Source: Puniceicoccales bacterium
Lineage (GTDB): Bacteria; Verrucomicrobiota; Verrucomicrobiia; Opitutales; Oceanipulchritudinaceae
Assembly (NCBI GenBank): GCA_030595525.1
Contig: JAUVDD010000055.1
Coordinates: forward strand, 1-8,378
DNA length: 8,378 nucleotides
Direction of reading: 5' to 3'
The notes beneath the pieces were generated by a model. It was not told the DNA's origin, did not search any database, and saw nothing but the letters and a program-made list of their open reading frames with translations. How positions within the stretch are numbered: the first letter of the stretch is position 1; the number at the start of each line of letters is the position of its first letter. Position numbers and translations under genes: made by a program. Shown one piece after another: positions 1-6,729 of this stretch.

Positions 1-120
1 CCCGCTCCAAAAAGTGATTGGGAGGCGATTACGGAGATTACACAGAATGTGCCCATGGAGGCACGGTGTTTCCAGTTTGGGGTCATGGATAGTCCTTTCT
101 ATATTGGGGTTTGCGTCTGA
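1..120 (+). CDS. 3' end of an unrecognised rightward gene (partial)
   Basis: The first reading frame is open from base 1 to a TGA at 118-120 and would encode the last 39 residues of a protein whose start lies outside the window. The end reads ...FYIGVCV. I do not recognise the family, and there is no membrane segment or obvious motif. The choice of strand is supported by a hairpin followed by T-rich sequence shortly after the stop (143 onward), oriented to end a rightward transcript. Frame 2 is also open past here but would give an implausible Arg-rich peptide, and a short leftward open frame also exists, so the coding call is only moderate. It would converge with the leftward upp gene. Confidence 0.45.
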   Translation, partial: PAPKSDWEAITEITQNVPMEARCFQFGVMDSPFYIGVCV

Positions 121-142
121 GTTGCAAGACGGAGCGTGACCG

Positions 143-172
143 CTTGAATTTAAAATTCAAGTTTTCTTAATT
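143..172 (+). terminator. Probable intrinsic terminator between convergent genes
   Basis: CTTGAATT at 143-150 and AATTCAAG at 154-161 form a perfect 8-bp stem with a 3-base loop, and the palindrome is nearly continuous. GTTTTCTTAATT follows on the plus strand, so the geometry suits ending the rightward gene that stops at 120. The stem is AT-rich, hence weak. In the leftward direction no T-run follows the hairpin, so it is unlikely to be an efficient intrinsic terminator for upp; the leftward operon may end by Rho or further left. Confidence 0.5.
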
Positions 173-189
173 GTATAATTTTTTACCGA

Positions 190-807
190 TCAGGTGCCAT
201 ACAACCTGTCTCCGAAATCACCCAAGCCCGGACGAATATACTTATTTTCATCCAATTCCCGATCAAGTGAACCGGCGAATATGCGCAGGTCCGGGTAGCG
301 GGATTCCAGTCGGGCAACACCCTCGGGGGCCGCCACAATACAAAGAAAATCCACCTTTTTTGCCCCGGCATCATAAACCGCCTCAATCGTCTGCTCAGCT
401 GAACCTCCGGTAGCTAACATGGGATCCACCACTAGCACTCGCGATCCCTCCATTGGTGGGAATTTGCAATAGTACCGTCTCGCTTCAGCAGTTTCCTCAT
501 CCCGTTCCAGTCCAATATAGCCAACCGAAACTTCAGGCAACAAACGAACTACGCTGTCGATCATGCCTGCTCCTGCCCGCAAGATGGCGACCACGACAAC
601 CGATTCCTCGACAAATTCCGCATCCATGGATTCCAATGGAGTGGTAATGGTTTGTCCGGCCATCTTGAGATCCCGGGTCGCCTCAATCGCTACAAAATTA
701 GTAACCAAATCACAATATTTCCGAAATTCCTGATGCGAGGTTCTCTTCTTTCTGAGCTGGTTAATGTAATGGATAGCGGCTGGATGTTGGATGACTTGTA
801 ACGACAT
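190..807 (-). CDS. upp: Uracil phosphoribosyltransferase
   Basis: This cytoplasmic enzyme makes UMP and pyrophosphate from uracil and PRPP, the pyrimidine base-salvage step. The 205-residue product has the usual family length (about 208). Residues 74-82 (VAILRAGAG) match the conserved ILRAG segment, residues 97-115 carry the YIGLERDEET...YYCK region, and residues 124-137 (VLVVDPMLATGGSA) are the PRPP-binding loop. The C-terminus (190-200, YIRPGLGDFGD) is the uracil-binding signature. The ATG start lies 14 bases after the purine nucleoside phosphorylase stop with no clear Shine-Dalgarno sequence, so translation may be coupled to that gene. It is the last gene of the leftward series; uracil from the upstream pyrimidine phosphorylase, if that enzyme accepts uridine or deoxyuridine, would be its substrate. 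No oddities are seen. Confidence 0.96.
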   Translation of the reverse strand: MSLQVIQHPAAIHYINQLRKKRTSHQEFRKYCDLVTNFVAIEATRDLKMAGQTITTPLESMDAEFVEESVVVVAILRAGAGMIDSVVRLLPEVSVGYIGLERDEETAEARRYYCKFPPMEGSRVLVVDPMLATGGSAEQTIEAVYDAGAKKVDFLCIVAAPEGVARLESRYPDLRIFAGSLDRELDENKYIRPGLGDFGDRLYGT

Positions 808-821
808 AGGATTGAATCGGT

Positions 822-1658
822 TTAAAGAATTTCATGCATGCAGGGAATTGCCCTGTACAAAAGAGCTATTACATTCGCCAGGGAATGCTTGGCAGCTTTC
901 GAGACATCTTCATGTGAAAGCTTTTCGCCGCCAATGTGAGCAGCCAGATTAGTGATACAACTAATCCCGGTCACCCGCATGCCGCAATGTTGTGCGACTA
1001 TGCATTCCGGTACAGTCGACATGCCGACGGCATCCGCTCCCAAAGTGGCAAAAGCACAGATCTCTGCGGGAGTCTCAAAGGAAGGACCGCTGACAGCCAT
1101 GTAAATCCCCTTCTGCAAAAGGACATCCGCCTCCTTGGCGCACGATTCCAGACAAGATTGCAACTCCTTGTCCCAGGCACTTGTCATATCTGGAAAGCGA
1201 GGACCAAATTCATCGAAATTGGGCCCAATCAACGGGTTGTTTCCCATAAAGTTCATATGGTCATGGATCATCATCAGATCACCCACCGAAAAGTCCGGAT
1301 TGAGTCCTCCTGCCGCATTTGTGAGGAACATGCACTCGATGCCAAGGGCTGCAAAAACCCGAACGGGAAAAGTTATTTCCGCCATGCTGTAACCCTCGTA
1401 ATAATGGAATCGTCCCTGCATGCAGTAAATTGGCACGCCGGCAAAATCCCCCCATAATAACCGGCCAAAATGCCCTGCTACTGTGCTTACCGGAAAGCCG
1501 GGGAGATCCTCATAGGCAACCTCTCCCTCTACTTCCATCAATGCGTCAACTGCCGGGCCCCAGCCTGATCCCAAAACTATAACCAGTTTTCGTTCCTCAT
1601 GCCGACTGTCCTTCTCCCGGATGCAATCGACTGTTTTTTGATAGTTATTGAACTCCAT
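822..1658 (-). CDS. Purine nucleoside phosphorylase (trimeric, 6-oxopurine type)
   Basis: The enzyme splits inosine, guanosine and deoxy forms with phosphate into base and (deoxy)ribose-1-phosphate. The 278-residue product belongs to the PNP-I/MTAP family (punA/pupG/human PNP type). Visible motifs are LGSGWG (29-34, phosphate loop), the run from H63 through QGRFHYYEGY (81-90, with H85 and Y87), TNAAGGLNPDF (113-123), GPSFETPAE (191-199) and GMSTVPE (212-218). E199, M213 and N237 (in ITN) correspond to human Glu201, Met219 and Asn243. An Asn at the last position fits 6-oxopurine preference rather than the Asp of methylthioadenosine phosphorylases. I chose the ATG at 1658: AAGGAA lies 10 bases upstream, and the protein then starts like the family. 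A longer frame begins at a TTG at 1694 inside the preceding gene (290 residues) and is less likely. One base separates it from the thymidine phosphorylase stop, so coupling is likely. Confidence 0.94.
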   Translation of the reverse strand: MEFNNYQKTVDCIREKDSRHEERKLVIVLGSGWGPAVDALMEVEGEVAYEDLPGFPVSTVAGHFGRLLWGDFAGVPIYCMQGRFHYYEGYSMAEITFPVRVFAALGIECMFLTNAAGGLNPDFSVGDLMMIHDHMNFMGNNPLIGPNFDEFGPRFPDMTSAWDKELQSCLESCAKEADVLLQKGIYMAVSGPSFETPAEICAFATLGADAVGMSTVPECIVAQHCGMRVTGISCITNLAAHIGGEKLSHEDVSKAAKHSLANVIALLYRAIPCMHEIL

Positions 1659-1659
1659 C

Positions 1660-2970
1660 TCAGCGAATTTCCTTAAATATTCTTGGCGGAACAACGACGG
1701 GCTCCGCAGTCAATGTCATGGTTTTCCGAATGCGCTCCATCCATTCGATTTCCTTCTCCGGTGTGGCATGATGCAGTCTTGCCAGGATTTCCCCAGGTTG
1801 CAATCGATCCCCGACACTTGCGAGGTGAGTGATACCACATGCATGGTTAACGTCATCCTCCGCACATCGTCGACCCGCACCCGTGTCCAAAACAATCTCA
1901 GCAATCTCCCTTGCGTCGACATCGCCTACGTAGGCGACTTCGGCTTCCTGGTAGTGAATATCCACTACATGATTTGCTTTGGGAAGTCGTGAAGGATCAT
2001 CGATAATGCCATCATCTCCTCCCTGTGCACGAACCATCGCGGCAAAGCGATTCAATGCCTCCCCGTTTGCCAATTTCTCCAAAACCGTTTCCCTGGCAAT
2101 TTTGCGATCCGCAATCAGGCCAGTCAGTTCAAGCATGCCTGCCACCTGTTCAACAATCAGATCGGTCAGCTCATCCGGGCCTTCATTCTTCAGGATAGCA
2201 ATGCATTCCTCGACCTCAACCGCATTACCGACAGTACGTCCGAGGGGAGTATCCATCCGGGTCAACCAAGCTCCGGCTTTGCACCCCATTGCCTTACCCA
2301 GATCCACCATCAGGCGGGCAAGAAACTCTGCGTCTTCCAGTTTTTGCAGGAAGGCGCCTTTCCCGAATTTCACATCGAGCAACAGGGCATCAATTCCCTC
2401 AACCAGTTTCTTGCTCATGATGCTGGCAGCAATAAGGGACGGGTGCTCAACTGTGGCCGTCTCATCCCGCATGGCGTACAGGATCTTGTCGGCCGGAACA
2501 ATATCTGCGGTCTGACCTGCAATTACGCAACCGATCTCACTGACCTGCCGATGAATTTCCTTCTTACTGAGAAATACATTGAATCCGGGAATCGACTCGA
2601 GCTTGTCCAGTGTTCCACCGGTATGGCCCAACCCACGTCCACTCAACATGGGTACAGCCATCCCACACGCGGCAGCAAGGGGTGCCAGGACAAGCGACAC
2701 TTTGTCGCCCACGCCACCAGTCGAATGCTTGTCCGCTTTGGGGATATCAATTCCTGAAACATCAAGCACTTCACCAGATCGCATCATTTGATCCAACAAG
2801 GTCCTTGTTTCATCAAGATTCATGCCTTGTTGGAACAATGCCATCAACATTGAGCCAATCTGACCACGTGTCCACGTGCTGTCCACGGCACCTGCAACAA
2901 ATGCCGCTACCTGATTGTTTGAAAGGATCTTACCATCACGTTTTTGCCGGATGATGACTTGGGGATTCAT
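1660..2970 (-). CDS. Thymidine / pyrimidine-nucleoside phosphorylase
   Basis: The enzyme catalyses phosphorolysis of thymidine (and perhaps uridine/deoxyuridine) to base and pentose-1-phosphate. From the ATG at 2970 it is 436 residues, matching E. coli DeoA (440) and Bacillus Pdp (433). It shows DKHSTGGVGD (80-89), the family signature SGRGLGHTGGTLDKLESIPG (110-129), GQTADIVPADK (152-162) and MRDETATV (167-174). H82, R168, S183 and K187 sit at a constant offset of 3 from E. coli His85, Arg171, Ser186 and Lys190, so the active site is intact. AAMVRAQGGD and the C-terminal alpha/beta domain follow. The usual TV-x-SIP-LI segment instead reads TVEHPSLI (173-180). Which name fits (deoA or pdp) cannot be settled by eye, so no symbol is given. 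An alternative TTG start at 2988 adds six residues and has AAGGA five bases upstream; alignment favours the ATG. It follows rho in the same direction with no terminator visible between. Confidence 0.93.
   Translation of the reverse strand: MNPQVIIRQKRDGKILSNNQVAAFVAGAVDSTWTRGQIGSMLMALFQQGMNLDETRTLLDQMMRSGEVLDVSGIDIPKADKHSTGGVGDKVSLVLAPLAAACGMAVPMLSGRGLGHTGGTLDKLESIPGFNVFLSKKEIHRQVSEIGCVIAGQTADIVPADKILYAMRDETATVEHPSLIAASIMSKKLVEGIDALLLDVKFGKGAFLQKLEDAEFLARLMVDLGKAMGCKAGAWLTRMDTPLGRTVGNAVEVEECIAILKNEGPDELTDLIVEQVAGMLELTGLIADRKIARETVLEKLANGEALNRFAAMVRAQGGDDGIIDDPSRLPKANHVVDIHYQEAEVAYVGDVDAREIAEIVLDTGAGRRCAEDDVNHACGITHLASVGDRLQPGEILARLHHATPEKEIEWMERIRKTMTLTAEPVVVPPRIFKEIR
1669..1674 (-). promoter_or_regulatory. 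Ribosome binding site deciding the PNP start
   Basis: On the minus strand AAGGAA lies inside the end of the thymidine phosphorylase gene, 10 bases before the ATG at 1658. It is the clearest Shine-Dalgarno sequence in the window and supports the 278-residue start over the upstream TTG. Confidence 0.6.
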
Positions 2971-2973
2971 TGA

Positions 2974-2998
2974 AAGGATTATGACCAAATGAATCCTT
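2974..2998 (-). repeat. Inverted repeat at the thymidine phosphorylase start
   Basis: AAGGATT at 2974-2980 and AATCCTT at 2992-2998 are perfect 7-bp complements around an 11-base loop. In the leftward mRNA this hairpin would end three bases before the ATG at 2970, would contain the TTG alternative start in its loop, and would pair the only Shine-Dalgarno-like AAGGA (2994-2998). It could limit translation of the salvage genes, but an arm this short can also arise by chance. Confidence 0.35.
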
Positions 2999-3044
2999 AA
3001 CGGTCAATCCCAACCCCAACCTTAGACTGAGTTGTTGCAGTACC

Positions 3045-5114
3045 TTAAGTATTTACGCCAACCAGGAATTGGATATTAGTTTTGGTCTTTTTGATGCGGG
3101 TAATGAGCATTTCCATAGCATCGGTCGGTGGAACACCCTTCATGGCACGGCGCAGTCCGTAGACCTTTTGCATTTCCTCGGGATGGTAGAGCAGTTCCTC
3201 TTTACGGGTGCCACTCTTGGCCATTTCGATGGCCGGGAAAATGCGCTTGTCGGATAACGCCCTGTCAAGATGCAGCTCCATATTGCCGGTTCCCTTGAAT
3301 TCCTCAAAGATCACTTCGTCCATCCGGCTGCCTGTTTCCACCAGAGCAGTTCCCAGAATTGTCAAAGATCCTCCGCCCTCGATGTTTCGGGCACTACCAA
3401 AGAAGCGTTTCGGTTTTTGCAAAGCATTTGCTTCAACCCCACCTGAGAGGATCTTTCCACTGTTGGATGCCAAGGCATTGTAGGCACGGGCCAATCGGGT
3501 AATGGAGTCCAGCAGAATAATTACATGTTCACCGTTTTCCACCATGCGACGAGCCTTCTCAATTACCATTTCAGCACAATGAACGTGGTTTTCCGGACTC
3601 TCATCGAACGTCGAGGCAATGACTTCGCCGGCAGTAATCTGTCGACGGAAATCAGTCACTTCTTCCGGTCGCTCATCAATCAGGAGAACGATCAAATGTG
3701 CCTCCGGCTTATTAATAGCGATCGCATTGGCCGCACCCTGCTGGAGGATGGTCTTACCTGTCCGGGGAGGCGATACAATCAATCCACGTTGGCCCAAGCC
3801 AACCGGAGTGAGCAGATCCACAACCCGCATCGCCGTATTATCCCACTTCACCTCGGGTTCCGTTTCAAGAATGATGCGCTCCGTCGGGTAATAGGGAATC
3901 AAGTCCTCAAATGGCGTTACCTCAAGGTTCTCCTCGGGCGCCTTGCCCATCAGAGATACTATTTTAACGACGTAAGGAGTTGTCTCGTCTTCCGCCTCCA
4001 CATCCTGGATAAATTCATTATCGGGGAACAAGGCAGTCAATGCTTCTGAAGCCAGGTCTTCTTCCACGCCGTCCGGAATGAAATCAACACTGCCACCTTC
4101 CCTGCCGGCCAATTTCAGCTGGTCGATCGTGTTATCCGGCAAGGCCTTTCGACGCGGATGTAACTGGGCTTCAACAATAGTCCCCGTCTTGATACTAAAC
4201 TTCTTGACCAATATCTTTGGCAGGAAAGCGCTCGCTGTCCGGATCTGGTAATTATCCTCCTGATAAACAATCAAGGCATTACCGTCATCTAGAACTTCAA
4301 CAATTCCCCGCGCATGTATCGGCTGCTTCCTGTTTCTGGCAGCATAGAGGATGGCCTCAATCAATCCCTGCCGGGCATTCTGAATCATCTCATCTGCACC
4401 AAATTCACCTTGTGCCCATTCTCGCAGTTCCAGGAAAGGCTGCTTCAGCAGATTCTCGACATAAATCGGATCTGTCTTGTCCAAGGCAATTTCAGCGGCC
4501 ACTTTTTCCAGATTCTCAAACGATTTAAAAATCCCCAGTCCCGGCAAGTCGCCCCACTCAGCAAGATATGAAGTTTCCTTCCTTGGCTTCTGTGGACGCC
4601 GTTCCTTCTGCGGGCGCCGCTGTTTATTTTGGCGCTTGAGGTTTTGATTATGAGGGCCTTTTTTCTGATTACCCTGCTTGTTGTAGGGTTTTTGTTTAAA
4701 ATTAGATCCCCTGTTCCCGGATTGCTGTCCCTGCCGAGGTCTTCTCTCGGAAGTTTCTGGTTCTTCCTTTTTCTCGGGAACTTCCTTGGTTTGCGGTTCC
4801 GCGGGAGGAGGCGGTGGCGGAGCCTGTTTCAAGTCATTCTCATCGGTAGAGAACGCCTGAGGAACTTCCGCCTCCACTTTTTCAGGAACCATCGGTACCT
4901 TGATCCCGTCCATCCCCGGAGTTGCTTTCGCGGGTCTCCGTTCGCTGGCGCCTGGCAGCTTTTTGGTAGCTTTCTTGGCGACACGCTTGCGGGTGGCTTT
5001 CTTGGCAGCCCTTTTGCGTGTGGTTTTCTTAGGAGCCTCAGATGATTCTGCGGCTTCTCTTGATGATTTTAAATTCTTTGCCTCGAAAGCGAGGTTCTCT
5101 TGCTCAGGACTCAT
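3045..5114 (-). CDS. rho: Transcription termination factor Rho with long N-terminal extension
   Basis: Rho is the hexameric RNA-dependent ATPase that ends transcription. At 689 residues it is far longer than E. coli Rho (419). Residues 1-180 are low-complexity: a Lys/Arg/Ala tract (about 29-52, a 9-residue repeat), a Pro/Glu-rich stretch with [10 protein letters not shown] (98-107), then an Arg/Lys/Asn/Gln-rich tract (123-180). A Rho_N-like helical region follows (about 222-262), then the RNA-binding domain (about 266-395). The motor domain is well conserved: Walker A SPPRTGKT (448-455, with Arg where E. coli has Lys181), LIDERPEE (478-485), Walker B ILLDS (533-537), the Q-loop region [14 protein letters not shown] (552-565), [13 protein letters not shown] (604-616) and KRIFPAI with the arginine finger at R624. 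The RNP1 motif is unusual: the place of GFGFLR reads GNALIV (278-283). The ATG lies 16 bases after the coaE stop without a clear Shine-Dalgarno sequence. Confidence 0.97.
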   Translation of the reverse strand: MSPEQENLAFEAKNLKSSREAAESSEAPKKTTRKRAAKKATRKRVAKKATKKLPGASERRPAKATPGMDGIKVPMVPEKVEAEVPQAFSTDENDLKQAPPPPPPAEPQTKEVPEKKEEPETSERRPRQGQQSGNRGSNFKQKPYNKQGNQKKGPHNQNLKRQNKQRRPQKERRPQKPRKETSYLAEWGDLPGLGIFKSFENLEKVAAEIALDKTDPIYVENLLKQPFLELREWAQGEFGADEMIQNARQGLIEAILYAARNRKQPIHARGIVEVLDDGNALIVYQEDNYQIRTASAFLPKILVKKFSIKTGTIVEAQLHPRRKALPDNTIDQLKLAGREGGSVDFIPDGVEEDLASEALTALFPDNEFIQDVEAEDETTPYVVKIVSLMGKAPEENLEVTPFEDLIPYYPTERIILETEPEVKWDNTAMRVVDLLTPVGLGQRGLIVSPPRTGKTILQQGAANAIAINKPEAHLIVLLIDERPEEVTDFRRQITAGEVIASTFDESPENHVHCAEMVIEKARRMVENGEHVIILLDSITRLARAYNALASNSGKILSGGVEANALQKPKRFFGSARNIEGGGSLTILGTALVETGSRMDEVIFEEFKGTGNMELHLDRALSDKRIFPAIEMAKSGTRKEELLYHPEEMQKVYGLRRAMKGVPPTDAMEMLITRIKKTKTNIQFLVGVNT
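4968..5021 (-). repeat. Imperfect 27-bp tandem repeat inside rho
   Basis: Two consecutive 27-bp units encode TRKRAAKKA and TRKRVAKKA (Rho residues 32-40 and 41-49), followed by a partial third unit (TKK). The result is a lysine/alanine-rich tail resembling the basic tails of histone-H1-like proteins. It is a within-gene repeat, likely to vary in copy number between relatives. Confidence 0.75.
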
Positions 5115-5130
5115 GATATTGTTGATGCGA

Positions 5131-5718
5131 TTACTGGTTTGAGCTATCGGCTAATCGCTTCATTACCCACTCCACCTGCTCCTTGAGATGTTTCATAGAG
5201 CCGTTGTTATGGATGATGATATCCGCCCGTTTCATTTTTTGATTCAGGCTGAATTGGCGATCTTTCCGATATTGTATCTGTGATTCACTTATTCCTCTGG
5301 CAAGAAGGCGGGCCTTCTGGACTTCTGAATCACTGCTCAAACAGATGGTCTTGGAAAATTCTACCTGCAAATCCTTTTCGAATAATAATGGGATCTCGAC
5401 GATCAGGATTGGGTGGTTCTTCCGCAACGCATGCATCCAGTTTTGGCGGACGCGTGGATGAACAATTGATTCCAGAAGCACTAATGCCTCGGAATTATTA
5501 AAGACCTTACGAGCAAGCTGGTCCCTGTCAATCCTTCCTTCCACATCCATAACAGAATCACCAAATCCCGAACGAATGGCAGCCATGATCTCCTTGTCGG
5601 ATCTTAGCAATTCCCTGACAACGGCATCTGTCTCGATGGTTTCTGCACCAAGTTCACGGAAATATCCCAATGTTGTGGATTTTCCGCACCCGATACCCCC
5701 TGTTAGCCCGATGTTCAT
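5131..5718 (-). CDS. coaE: Dephospho-CoA kinase
   Basis: This cytoplasmic enzyme phosphorylates the 3' hydroxyl of dephospho-CoA with ATP, the last step of coenzyme A synthesis. The 195-residue product has normal family length (about 200). It begins [15 protein letters not shown] with the P-loop at 7-15. TDAVVRELL (30-38) supplies the conserved Asp (D31) of the usual DAD motif, with Thr in place of Ala. HPRVR (87-91), EIPLLFE (108-114), the lid region (about 141-160) and [14 protein letters not shown] (161-174) complete the family pattern. The ATG at 5718 gives a start typical of the family, and no good ribosome binding site is visible before it. It is the first gene of the leftward series, divergent from the HD-domain gene. 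The reaction has no direct link to rho; the pairing probably reflects co-expression of core genes. Confidence 0.96.
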   Translation of the reverse strand: MNIGLTGGIGCGKSTTLGYFRELGAETIETDAVVRELLRSDKEIMAAIRSGFGDSVMDVEGRIDRDQLARKVFNNSEALVLLESIVHPRVRQNWMHALRKNHPILIVEIPLLFEKDLQVEFSKTICLSSDSEVQKARLLARGISESQIQYRKDRQFSLNQKMKRADIIIHNNGSMKHLKEQVEWVMKRLADSSNQ

Positions 5719-5741
5719 ATGGATTCTGTTAAAAACACATT

Positions 5742-5769
5742 AAATTATTCATCATCAGCACTTTCGCAA
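5742..5769 (-). promoter_or_regulatory. Possible promoter for the coaE-rho-salvage operon
   Basis: Read leftward, TTGCGA (5764-5769) and TAATTT (5742-5747) lie 16 bases apart, about 24 bases before the coaE ATG; TTGACT (5770-5775) lies just further upstream. The matches to sigma-70 boxes are modest. The ACTTT-CGC-AAAGT inverted repeat (5760-5772) overlaps the -35 region. The 133-base divergent gap (5719-5851) must hold promoters for both sides, but I see no convincing rightward one. Confidence 0.28.
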
Positions 5770-5851
5770 AGTCAAAATCGTTCATATCCATTAATGAATT
5801 GCCCAACGAATCCCTTTATTCCAGATTTTGCATAGATTTAGTTCACACCCT

Positions 5852-6727
5852 ATGACCCCATTTTTCACACTCGAATCCATCCCCACCGACGACATCAAGG
5901 CCGTCGAGGAAGTTATTACCGAAATTGGTACAGCCTGCTTCCCGGATCAAGGCCTGGATCGGATTCGACAACTGATTGCGTCTGTACATGACCTGTATCA
6001 GGGAAAAATCCATCCTTATCAGGCCAGCGACATGGCCTACCATGATTTGGAGCATACCCTGCAGGTCACCATATGCTGGTCCCGAATGTTTCTCGCCCTG
6101 AAGGAACATCGGAAGGAAGTACCGGTTACTTACACCGATTTTCTTTTGGGAACGGCTGCCTGCCTGCTCCATGATACGGGCTATCTGAAGGAAACAGATG
6201 ATCCCAGTGGCACCGGAGCAAAATATGTGCTGATCCATGAACATCGAAGCTGCCAGATTTCCCGTCGCTTCCTGATGCGACTGGAATGGCCGGATTCCGC
6301 GATCTCAGTCGTCCAGCGAATGATCGCCTCAACCGGGCCACGTGCAATAATTGATGGGATTCCATTCATCAGCCCAACCGAGAAGGTGCTTGCCCAGATG
6401 CTGGCGACAGCGGACTTCCTGGCCCAAATGTCGGATCCTTCGTACGTGGATAAACTTCCTTCACTGTTCAAGGAATTCGAGGAATTTGACCGCCTCCGGG
6501 GGCTGAGCCAAACCGAACGTCCGTTTCCTAATCTGGACACCCTGATGTCCGGAACACCTCAATTCTGGTACCAATTTGTTCTACCAAGACTCAAACAGGA
6601 TTACGGTTCAATATATCGTCTTTTGAACAATCCCTATCCCGATGGACCCAATGTTTATATCCGTCAGGCAGAATCCAATATTGACAGACTGCAGCCCTCG
6701 GTAGAGGAAGGTCAGGATTCTAAATAG
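5852..6727 (+). CDS. HD-domain metal-dependent phosphohydrolase, substrate unknown
   Basis: The 291-residue soluble protein has no signal peptide or membrane segment. Counting from the ATG at 5852, MAYHDLEHTLQV (61-72) supplies H64 and H68, LLHDTGYL (105-112) the HD pair H107/D108, IHEHRSCQISRRFL (128-141) further histidines H129 and H131, and ATADFLAQ (185-192) the late Asp D188. This order (H, HD, H, D) is the HD/PDEase superfamily metal site, and the YHxLxH form resembles cyclic-nucleotide phosphodiesterase-like members. A hydrolytic role on a phosphoester or nucleotide is inferred; the substrate cannot be told. The open frame extends upstream to a TTG at 5828, adding eight residues. I prefer the ATG because the extra residues carry no motif, though neither start has a Shine-Dalgarno sequence. 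Its stop is two bases before the M48 protease gene, so the two are probably co-transcribed. Confidence 0.85.
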   Translation: MTPFFTLESIPTDDIKAVEEVITEIGTACFPDQGLDRIRQLIASVHDLYQGKIHPYQASDMAYHDLEHTLQVTICWSRMFLALKEHRKEVPVTYTDFLLGTAACLLHDTGYLKETDDPSGTGAKYVLIHEHRSCQISRRFLMRLEWPDSAISVVQRMIASTGPRAIIDGIPFISPTEKVLAQMLATADFLAQMSDPSYVDKLPSLFKEFEEFDRLRGLSQTERPFPNLDTLMSGTPQFWYQFVLPRLKQDYGSIYRLLNNPYPDGPNVYIRQAESNIDRLQPSVEEGQDSK

Positions 6728-6729
6728 GG

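Noticed and set aside
1979..2515. A 178-residue rightward open frame rich in Ser, Arg and Ala
   Set aside because: It lies wholly antisense to the clearly conserved thymidine phosphorylase and shows no family motif, so it is a shadow of that gene.
3009..3021. G-rich run on the leftward transcript (GG-TT-GGGG-TT-GGG) as a G-quadruplex
   Set aside because: It lacks four separated G-runs with proper loops, so it is not a convincing quadruplex. It is also G-rich, not the C-rich, G-poor composition of a rut site.
3525..4049. A 174-residue rightward open frame
   Set aside because: It is antisense to the Rho motor domain, and composition and lack of motifs fit a shadow frame.
4629..5045. A 138-residue rightward frame with hydrophobic stretches that looks membrane-like
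   Set aside because: Hydrophobic Phe/Leu runs arise because the opposite strand encodes the Lys/Arg/Gln-rich Rho extension. It is an artefact of low complexity.
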